Source: an uncultured Eubacteriales bacterium | GTDB taxonomy: Bacteria; Bacillota; Clostridia; Christensenellales; Aristaeellaceae | Direction of reading: 5' to 3' | NCBI GenBank assembly: GCA_900553315.1 | Contig: USCW01000013.1 | Location: 1 to 19,699, forward strand | Length of the DNA stretch: 19,699 nt | Shown: positions 14,670 through 19,699 of the stretch, in pieces | Position numbering within the stretch: the first letter of the stretch is position 1 | Layout: every line of letters begins with the position of its first letter | Translations under genes and position numbers: made by a program | Notes under the pieces: generated by a model | Database searches by the model: none | Told to the model about the DNA's origin: nothing | The model's input: the letters and a program-made list of their open reading frames with translations, nothing else

Positions 14670-16247
14670 ATGTTCTTGGAAATAAGCAATCCCATGGATT
14701 ATCACGCGGCCCTGTACATCCGATTATCCAAGGAGGATGAAAGCGAAGGCCCTTCCCAAAGCGTTACCAACCAGCAGTCCCTGCTGAAAGCGTTTGTGCA
14801 GCAGCATCGGCTGTCCGTTTTCGATACCTACATCGACGATGGCTTCAGCGGCACCAGCTTCGACCGCCCGGCCTTTCGGCGGATGCTCGAAGACATCGAG
14901 GCCCAAAAGGTCAACATGGTCATCACCAAAGACCTGTCTCGCTTGGGGCGGGATTATATCATGACCGGGCACTACATGGAGCGGTACTTCCCGGAAAAGC
15001 GGGTGCGCTATATCTCGCTGCTGGATGGCATTGATACCGGCGTGGAGTCTGCCGCCAACGATATTACCCCATTTCGTGCCATTATGAATGATATGTACGC
15101 CAAGGACATTTCCAAGAAGATCAAGTCCGTGAAGCGGGATAAGCAGCGCAAGGGGCAGTTCATCGGCGGCAAGCCCATGTATGGCTACAAAATGCACCCG
15201 ACGGAGAAAAATAAAATCGTTGTTGACGAAGAAGCGGCTTGTGTTGTGCGGCGCATTTTCGCAATGGCGCTGGAGGGCGTCAGTTGTCGGCAAATCGCCG
15301 TCCGGCTGAATGAGGCGCACATTCCCACGCCCGCCGCCTATGCCGGGCTGACCATGGGCAAAAAGGGTGCGTATGCCGGGCTGTGGTCGTCGGAACGTAT
15401 CTCGGAGATGCTGCAAAACGAAACCTACCTAGGCCATATGGTGCAAGGGAGGACGCAGAAGGTCAGCTACAAGTCTAAGAAATGTATCACACGGTCCCCT
15501 GAAAATTGGGTTGTGGTGAAGTATACCCATGAGCCGCTGGTGGAGGAGGAAACCTTCCGCAAGGTGCAGCAGCTGCTCAACAGCCGCAGACATACCCGGA
15601 GCCGAACCTACGATTTTCTGCTGAAAGGACTGATCTACTGTCATGAATGCGGCTATCCCATGGCGGTCATGAATCGTCCCAATGCCGCGGGGAAAGATCG
15701 GCTGTTCTTTGTCTGCCGCACCTATCAGCGGTTTACCAAGGCGGGGCTGTGTACCTGCCATTCCATCAAGGAGCAGACGGTGACGGAAGCGGTCATTGCT
15801 AAGGTCAAGGAGGTGTGTCAGGCCGTTCTTCGTCCGGACAGGCTGCAAGCCATCGCCATTGCGGCGGTGGAGGAAGTCCGGAAAGCAGACGGCGATGCAT
15901 CAGAAAGGCAGACGCTGCAAGATAAAATTGAGCACATGACCGCGCACATGGAGCAACTGTACATGGACCGGTTGAGCGGCCTGTTATCCGAAGTGGACTT
16001 TCAGCGCGTTTATATGCGAATCAAAACGGAACGGACGATGCTGGAAGAGAAGCTGAAACAGCAGGAAGCCCAGCAGGAAAGTCCGATCTCCATAGAAGAC
16101 CGGGCAGAGGAGCTCGTGCGGCAGTATCTGGCGACCGCTTACAGCAGCCGTCCGCTGCTGGTCAGCCTGATCGAACGAATAGAGCTGACCCAAGACAAAC
16201 AAATTCTCATCAAATTCCGCTTTTCTGAGACGGCGGAGCTTTCCTAG
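14670..16247 (+). CDS. Large serine recombinase (SpoIVCA-like excisionase/integrase)
   Basis: A 525-residue site-specific recombinase. The resolvase domain (about 10-160) carries the nucleophile Ser20 in YIRLSKEDE with Arg18, and DLSRLGRDY with Arg91 and Arg94. A Recombinase domain (about 170-290, RQIAVRLNEAHIPTP) and a zinc ribbon with CHECG near 323 and later cysteines follow, then a charged coiled coil (about 405-465) as in integrases that control synapsis. AAGGAGG at 14658-14664 supports the start. It ends 26 bases before the attR core and has the orientation of sigK. The family cuts two-base-staggered dinucleotides via a Ser-DNA link, matching the GT found at both junctions. Confidence 0.95.
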   Translation: MFLEISNPMDYHAALYIRLSKEDESEGPSQSVTNQQSLLKAFVQQHRLSVFDTYIDDGFSGTSFDRPAFRRMLEDIEAQKVNMVITKDLSRLGRDYIMTGHYMERYFPEKRVRYISLLDGIDTGVESAANDITPFRAIMNDMYAKDISKKIKSVKRDKQRKGQFIGGKPMYGYKMHPTEKNKIVVDEEAACVVRRIFAMALEGVSCRQIAVRLNEAHIPTPAAYAGLTMGKKGAYAGLWSSERISEMLQNETYLGHMVQGRTQKVSYKSKKCITRSPENWVVVKYTHEPLVEEETFRKVQQLLNSRRHTRSRTYDFLLKGLIYCHECGYPMAVMNRPNAAGKDRLFFVCRTYQRFTKAGLCTCHSIKEQTVTEAVIAKVKEVCQAVLRPDRLQAIAIAAVEEVRKADGDASERQTLQDKIEHMTAHMEQLYMDRLSGLLSEVDFQRVYMRIKTERTMLEEKLKQQEAQQESPISIEDRAEELVRQYLATAYSSRPLLVSLIERIELTQDKQILIKFRFSETAELS

Positions 16248-16251
16248 CGGG

Positions 16252-16305
16252 CATCGTTTCCAATAAGCGTTACGCTATGTTTCCCGCGTGGAAAAGCACG
16301 CCTTG
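16252..16305. other. attR of the sigK-intervening element
   Basis: The arm CATCGTTTCCAATAA at 16252-16266 is the exact reverse complement of the attL arm at 3210-3224. GCTATGT at 16274-16280 matches the attL core, with GT at 16279-16280. To the right, sigK coding sequence resumes. In the excised circle the two arms would lie 26 bases apart with GT precisely central. Confidence 0.9.
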
Positions 16306-16341
16306 GAGCTTTTGCGGGAGGCGCTGGAAAAAGGCGAATGA
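16279..16341 (+). pseudogene. sigK: Detached 3' end of sigK (last 20 codons)
   Basis: Read from GTT at 16279 the frame gives VSRVEKHALELLREALEKGE and a TGA at 16339-16341. This is the missing second half of the SigK recognition helix and C-terminus, joining exactly after ISRSY of the 5' part (codon 209). It has no start codon or ribosome site of its own and is not a gene by itself; it becomes part of sigK only after excision of the element. It is labelled pseudogene only for want of a better class: the segment looks intact. Confidence 0.93.
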
Positions 16342-16380
16342 AAAACGGAGAGGCCGCATTCTGTACGGCTTCTCCGTTTT
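16342..16380. terminator. Bidirectional terminator after sigK and the hydrolase gene
   Basis: CGGAGA-G-GCCG (16346-16356) pairs with CGGC-T-TCTCCG (16366-16376), flanked by AAAA (16342-16345) and TTTT (16377-16380), with a nine-base loop. It starts directly at the end of rebuilt sigK and lies two bases from the end of the convergent minus-strand hydrolase, so it can serve both. Confidence 0.9.
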
Positions 16381-16382
16381 CG

Positions 16383-17027
16383 TTATACCTGCGCTTCCAG
16401 CACCGCGATATGAGGCTGGCAGGGAAGATCCTCCGCCGTGACCCGCAAAAGCGGCATGGCGGGCGGTACCTTCTGATACAGCCGGGTAAAATCCTCCAGC
16501 GGTGCAATGGGCCAATCGGCGTTCCATTTTGTGCGATAGTGCATGGGCACGATGACCCGCGCCCGCAGGGACTCCGCCACCTCCTGCGCCGTGGCCGCGT
16601 CGATGGTGTAGAAGCCGCCCACGGGCAGCATCAGCACATCCACCGGAGCCAGCGCTTTCCGCTGCTCCGCCGTCAGCAAATGGCCCAGATCGCCCAAGTG
16701 CGCGATGCGCAGTCCCTCGGCTTCCAGCAGAAACAGCAGCGTGTTTCCGCGCTTTGCGCCCTGCACCTCGTCGTGAAAGGCGGGGATCGCCGTGACCGTC
16801 ACGCCGCTTTCCAGCGTGTATGTTCCCGCCTCGCGGATGATGCGCGGGTTTCCGGAGATGGTCTCCACGGCGCTATGGTCGTGATGCCCGTGACTCACCA
16901 GCACTACGTCCGCCTGCGTTTCCGTCAGCGGATACCCGCAGGCCGCGTCAAAGGGGTCGGTCACAATGCGCAGTCCGCTGTTCAATTCGATCAGGAATTT
17001 TGCGTGTCCCAGACAGGTCAGCAGCAT
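16383..17027 (-). CDS. Metal-dependent hydrolase, metallo-beta-lactamase fold (UlaG/UPF0173-like)
   Basis: A 214-residue protein starting MLLTCLGHAKF. The zinc motif HxHxDH is HGHHDH at about 46-51; further metal ligands are probably the histidine of IPAFHDE, the aspartate of HLGDLGHLL and the histidine of VPMHYRTKW. This pattern fits the Lactamase_B_3/UlaG-like group of hydrolases of unknown substrate. The ATG at 17027 is favoured because AGGAGG (17035-17040) is then seven bases away; with ATG at 17033 it would nearly touch the codon. It overlaps the end of the upstream gene by 10 bases, so the two are coupled. Confidence 0.9.
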   Translation of the reverse strand: MLLTCLGHAKFLIELNSGLRIVTDPFDAACGYPLTETQADVVLVSHGHHDHSAVETISGNPRIIREAGTYTLESGVTVTAIPAFHDEVQGAKRGNTLLFLLEAEGLRIAHLGDLGHLLTAEQRKALAPVDVLMLPVGGFYTIDAATAQEVAESLRARVIVPMHYRTKWNADWPIAPLEDFTRLYQKVPPAMPLLRVTAEDLPCQPHIAVLEAQV

Positions 17028-17524
17028 AAGCATTCCTCCTTCATCAGCGCACCCGCCGCGTAGGGGAGCAGTCCCCCCGGCAGGGACGCGTGGTTTCGCA
17101 ATCGTTCCGCACAGTCGCGGCAGAGCGTACGGCAGAGCGCCTCCAAGGCACGTTCACCCGCTTCCTCCGCTTTCAAAAAGGCCAGTATCTCCGCTTCCGT
17201 GGCCGTGCCCTCCGGGTGACGTTCAAGCAGACTATGCAGCCGCCGAAGCTCCACCCGATCCGCTCCCCATGCAGGAGTCTCCGTACATAGGGGCGGATGC
17301 AGTGTCGGCGTAAGCTCCAAATAATTGCCCAGCGCCTCCACGCGCCAGCCCTGCGCACGCAGTCGGGACACAAAGTCCGCAATATCCGCCTCGGCGGCAA
17401 CGCACGGCAGGTCGGTGGTCAGCAGCGCATCCGCACGCAGGGAACGCCGCAGAAACGGTTTCCGCTGCGACGGCGCCTCCGCCAGCGCTGTCTGAAGCTG
17501 CGCACGGTAAGGGGTCAGGAGCAT
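17018..17524 (-). CDS. Uncharacterised cytoplasmic protein between DUF1934 and hydrolase genes
   Basis: A 168-residue protein I do not recognise. It has an N-terminal basic stretch (RKPFLRRSLRADALL), a middle part resembling a small alpha/beta segment (FVSRLRAQGWRVEALGNYLEL), a helical acidic part and cysteines near the end (ALCRTLCRDC and KEECLCC), which may bind metal. There are no membrane helices or signal peptide. It overlaps both neighbours (10 bases each), so it is the middle gene of a tight three-gene unit; the shared translation argues that it is real. Confidence 0.75.
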   Translation of the reverse strand: MLLTPYRAQLQTALAEAPSQRKPFLRRSLRADALLTTDLPCVAAEADIADFVSRLRAQGWRVEALGNYLELTPTLHPPLCTETPAWGADRVELRRLHSLLERHPEGTATEAEILAFLKAEEAGERALEALCRTLCRDCAERLRNHASLPGGLLPYAAGALMKEECLCC

Positions 17525-17964
17525 GAGGCCTGCTCCGTATTGGCGGCGTAGGTCAGGCGAAGCTCGTGCATAGCGGCGAAGCTGCCCTGCAGGTCCAGCT
17601 GGTATTCCAGCGTCACCGAGCCGTGATCCTCCGCCATGCTTACATCCGCACGGGTGGTGAACACCGCCATGGACAGCGCTCCATAGGGGGTCTGATAGGC
17701 TCCCTCAAAACGGTGATCCTTGCGGAACACCATGGTGGTGCCATAGTCCCCCGAGCGGCTCATCAGCACGCGCCCCTTACCAATCAGCAGCGTGATGTCC
17801 GAGGTCGCGTCGTCGTCCGGCTGTGTCTCCGTATAGGTTAGCTTCCAGCCCTCCTTCAAGGGGTACAGAAGACCCGTCGTCATGAGATCGACGCGTTCTT
17901 CCTCCTCCACCGCGCCGCCGTGGGCGCTGCCGGAGAGCGTCAAAAGCACCGGTATCGCTTCCAT
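17515..17964 (-). CDS. DUF1934 family protein (YwiB-like beta-barrel)
   Basis: A 149-residue protein matching DUF1934: IPVLLTLSGSAHGG at the start, MTTGLLYPLKEGWKLTYTET, ITLLIGKGRVLMSRSG, YQTPYGALSMAVFTTR near 92-107 and LEYQLDLQGSFAAMHELRLTY at the end. The family folds as a lipocalin-like barrel; its function is unknown. The start is supported by ACAGGA at a suitable distance. It is first in a minus-strand unit with the next two genes and diverges from tcdA across a 100-base gap. Confidence 0.88.
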   Translation of the reverse strand: MEAIPVLLTLSGSAHGGAVEEEERVDLMTTGLLYPLKEGWKLTYTETQPDDDATSDITLLIGKGRVLMSRSGDYGTTMVFRKDHRFEGAYQTPYGALSMAVFTTRADVSMAEDHGSVTLEYQLDLQGSFAAMHELRLTYAANTEQASCS

Positions 17965-18004
17965 TTTTTCCTGTTCTTCCTTCCCTTGTGTTTTTCGCCG
18001 CCGC

Positions 18005-18033
18005 TTGACGCTCCGCTTGCCCTTTGCTATACT
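18005..18033 (+). promoter_or_regulatory. Sigma-A promoter of tcdA
   Basis: TTGACG at 18005-18010 and TATACT at 18028-18033 are separated by 17 bases, with one mismatch in each hexamer. Transcription would begin near 18040, leaving about 25 bases before the tcdA start, which carries AAGGGAG. Confidence 0.82.
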
Positions 18034-18064
18034 TGCATTCGTTCAAGCGAAGGGAGTGCATTCC

Positions 18065-18775
18065 ATGCAGGAGGAAACCTTTTCCCGCGAAGCGTTGCTG
18101 ATCGGTCAATCGGCGGTGGATCGTCTGGCCCGCTGCCATGTGGCCGTGTTCGGCGTAGGCGGCGTGGGCGGTTATGTTGTTGAGGCGCTGACGCGGGCGG
18201 GCATTGGTGCGCTCGACCTGATCGACGCGGATCGCGTCAGCCTCAGCAATTTGAATCGTCAGCTCATTGCCACCTTGGACACCGTGGGAGAGCTCAAGGT
18301 GGACGTATTGGCTCAGCGCATTGCGCGGATCAATCCCGCGTGTCAGGTGACGCGCCATGCCATGTTCTATTTGCCGGAAAACGCCGATGCAATCGATCTT
18401 TCCCGCTATGATTATGTGGTGGACGCTATCGATACCGTGAGCGCCAAGATCGTTCTGGCGCAGCGGTGCGAACAGCTGCAGGTGCCGCTTATCAGCGCTA
18501 TGGGCGCGGGCAACAAGCTGGATCCCACCAAGTTTGTCATTACAGACATTACCCGCACGACCACCTGCCCCTTGGCGCGTGTCATGCGCCGGGAGCTGCG
18601 CAAGCGTGGCGTGAAGCACCTGAAGGTGTGCTATTCCACCGAGGAGGCGCACATCTGCTCCGACCCGGACGGTCAGCCCATCCGCACCCCAGGCAGCATC
18701 AGCTTTGTTCCCGGCACGGCGGGCCTGCTCATTGCGGGCGAGGTCATTCGCACGCTGGCGGGCATTCAGGGCTGA
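18065..18775 (+). CDS. tcdA: tRNA threonylcarbamoyladenosine dehydratase
   Basis: A 236-residue E1-like enzyme that ATP-dependently cyclises t6A37 to ct6A in tRNAs reading ANN codons. It shows the nucleotide motif GVGGVGG (30-36), LIDADRVSLSNLNRQ (52-66, with the arginine of the adenylation site), VDAIDTVSAK and the C-terminal YSTEE and GSISFVPGTAGL segments of the TcdA/CsdL group. It lacks the ubiquitin-like partner motifs of ThiF/MoeB. The start at 18065 follows AAGGGAGTG; an upstream in-frame extension would cross the promoter. Its end overlaps the convergent methyltransferase gene by 10 bases. Confidence 0.94.
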   Translation: MQEETFSREALLIGQSAVDRLARCHVAVFGVGGVGGYVVEALTRAGIGALDLIDADRVSLSNLNRQLIATLDTVGELKVDVLAQRIARINPACQVTRHAMFYLPENADAIDLSRYDYVVDAIDTVSAKIVLAQRCEQLQVPLISAMGAGNKLDPTKFVITDITRTTTCPLARVMRRELRKRGVKHLKVCYSTEEAHICSDPDGQPIRTPGSISFVPGTAGLLIAGEVIRTLAGIQG

Positions 18776-19605
18776 AGCTCGCCGCAGACCACATGCAGGT
18801 CGATGGTCACGGTATCCGCAGGACGCGCTGCCAGCGCGTCCTTTTCCTTTGCGCTCAAGTCCTGATTCAGCGGGGTCATCCACACAAAGGCCCGCCAAAG
18901 CTCCGGCGTAACGGCACAGGCAGTACGGACATGCTTTTCGCCTGTCACCCGGCAATGGGCGTTCAAATAATCGCCCACCTCCGTGTCCTCATACAGCGAC
19001 ATGCCGCGGGTTTGGCGAATCTCCTGCAAGTAATGTGTGCCGGGATAGACCTTGACCAGCCGTCCTCCCAGCGCAAGCACGCGGCTGAATTCCCGATAAT
19101 TGGCCGGGGTCAGCACATCCAGCACGGCGGTGAAGCTATCGTCAAGAAAGGGTAGACTGCCCAGATCGGCCACACACCACAGCGCTTCGCAGGGCCAGTC
19201 GGTGGCACGCTCGATGGCCTCGCGGCTGATGTCCACACCGGCGCCCTGCCAGTCCGGGTGAGCGCTCAGCAGCGTGTTCAGGTAATACCCTTCGCCGCAG
19301 CCCGCGTCCAGCAGGCGATGTGTTCCCTGCGGCAGCAGGGCCTCGATGGCCGCGCAGACCTCGGCATAGCAGCCCGCGCCGAAGACCTGTCTCCGTGCGT
19401 CGAACAGCGCCTGATCGTAATAGGTCGGGTGCGGTCTGGTGAGACAGTTGACGTACCCTTTTCGGTTCACGTCCTGCGTATGCCCTGCTTCACAGGCGAA
19501 GCAGTCTCCCCGCCACGTCATTTTTCCCCCGCAGCATCGGCACCGCACTGCGTTCAGCCGCTCCGCCGCGTCCAAAAATCTTTCCCTTTTCGACCGCATT
19601 CCCAT
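18766..19605 (-). CDS. 23S rRNA guanine-N1 methyltransferase (RlmA/RrmA-like)
   Basis: A 279-residue protein with an N-terminal zinc finger (Cys22, Cys25, Cys35-x2-Cys38, then His42) as in RlmA(I)/RlmA(II), followed by a Rossmann methyltransferase: LDAGCGEGYY near 99-108, AGVDISREAIERA, VADLGSLPFLDDSF and VLTPANYREFSRVL. The YVNCLTRPHPTYYDQALFDARRQVF linker is characteristic. It methylates G745 or G748 of 23S rRNA depending on subgroup, which I cannot decide. An ATG at 19599 is an alternative start. It converges on tcdA with a 10-base tail-to-tail overlap and no terminator between them. Confidence 0.92.
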   Translation of the reverse strand: MGMRSKRERFLDAAERLNAVRCRCCGGKMTWRGDCFACEAGHTQDVNRKGYVNCLTRPHPTYYDQALFDARRQVFGAGCYAEVCAAIEALLPQGTHRLLDAGCGEGYYLNTLLSAHPDWQGAGVDISREAIERATDWPCEALWCVADLGSLPFLDDSFTAVLDVLTPANYREFSRVLALGGRLVKVYPGTHYLQEIRQTRGMSLYEDTEVGDYLNAHCRVTGEKHVRTACAVTPELWRAFVWMTPLNQDLSAKEKDALAARPADTVTIDLHVVCGELQP

Positions 19606-19618
19606 CCCCCTCCCATCA

Positions 19619-19647
19619 AGTATAACAAAAAGATGAAGAAAAGGGAA
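19619..19647 (-). promoter_or_regulatory. Possible promoter of the rlmA-like gene
   Basis: On the minus strand TATACT (reverse of 19619-19624) lies 14 bases before the start. The -35 at 17-bp spacing (TTCCCT) matches three of six positions, so only the -10 is convincing. The leader would be very short. Confidence 0.35.
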
Positions 19648-19675
19648 GGGGACGAGAGAGAACGGTGTGGGGGGG

Positions 19676-19699
19676 ATGCGAGGGAGGCGGCTTCTCTGA
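19676..19699 (-). repeat. Inverted terminal copy of a dispersed repeat (right)
   Basis: Exact reverse complement of 17-40. The window ends in the middle of what would be the palindrome loop, so the partner arm lies outside. It lies upstream of the rlmA-like gene, preceded by a G-rich run (GTGTGGGGGGG) also echoed near the left end. Confidence 0.85.

Larger units (their letters stand above)
3198..16280 (+). mobile_element. skin-type sigK-intervening element carrying a polysaccharide operon
   Basis: The 13,083-bp insert lies between the two parts of sigK, bounded by GCTATGT at 3191-3197 and 16274-16280. Removing it restores an uninterrupted sigK frame. It encodes its own large serine recombinase at the right end, as skin elements do (spoIVCA in B. 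subtilis). No phage structural, replication or lysis genes are seen; the cargo is nine wall/capsule-type polysaccharide genes plus a small ORF, all in the direction of sigK. Known skin elements are prophage remnants (B. subtilis about 48 kb, C. difficile about 15 kb), so both the cargo and the insertion point near the very end of sigK are unusual. Confidence 0.92.

Noticed and set aside
3198..16280. Element as a degenerate prophage
   Set aside because: No capsid, tail, terminase, replication or lysis genes; only the recombinase is shared with phages.
1..19699. tRNA, rRNA or CRISPR features
   Set aside because: I saw no cloverleaf, rRNA or regularly spaced direct repeats on either strand by eye; a covariance scan was not possible.

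Overview
This 19.7-kb window looks like chromosomal DNA of a GC-rich, spore-forming member of the Clostridia (Bacillota). The indicators are a SigK-type sporulation sigma factor, strong AGGAGG ribosome sites, DUF1934, TcdA and RlmA-like housekeeping genes, and TagG/TagH/TagF-like wall-polymer genes. Lineage below class is a guess (Oscillospirales/Christensenellales-like).

Main result: sigK is split. The 5' part (2569-3197) encodes pro-sequence, region 2 and most of region 4, but its reading frame runs into foreign sequence inside the recognition helix. The missing last 20 codons lie 13 kb away (16279-16341) and read VSRVEKHALELLREALEKGE-stop. Joining the two at the shared heptamer GCTATGT gives an intact 229-codon sigK. 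Between them sits a 13,083-bp element (3198-16280). Its last gene, beside attR, is a large serine recombinase (14670-16247). Joining the element's two ends recreates an attP with perfect 15-bp inverted arms placed exactly symmetrically around a central GT. This is a 'skin'-type (sigK-intervening) element, but its cargo is a surface-polysaccharide operon and not a prophage.

Layout. Left chromosomal flank, minus strand: phasin-like protein, ABC1/AarF kinase and L-rhamnose mutarotase (2388 down to 56). Then sigK 5' part on the plus strand. Element, all plus strand: near-perfect sigma-A promoter (3430-3458), structured leader, polyprenyl-phosphate sugar-1-phosphate transferase, three family 2 glycosyltransferases in overlapping order, a 162-bp MITE-like repeat, a GT2/glycerophosphotransferase fusion, ABC exporter permease and ATPase, UDP-galactopyranose mutase, DUF4422 transferase, terminator, a 49-residue small protein and the recombinase. 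Right flank: last 20 codons of sigK, bidirectional terminator, minus-strand trio (DUF1934, unknown protein, metallo-beta-lactamase-fold hydrolase), then tcdA (+) converging on an rlmA-like gene (-).

How it may work (inference): in growing cells the element is in place, the polysaccharide is made and exported by the ABC transporter, and SigK is inactive because its recognition helix is broken. In the sporulating mother cell the recombinase, perhaps with a directionality factor, would excise the element. That would rebuild sigK and remove the polysaccharide operon from that terminal cell, while the forespore keeps it.

Both window ends carry inverted copies of one palindromic repeat, which suggests the window is bounded by a dispersed repeat.
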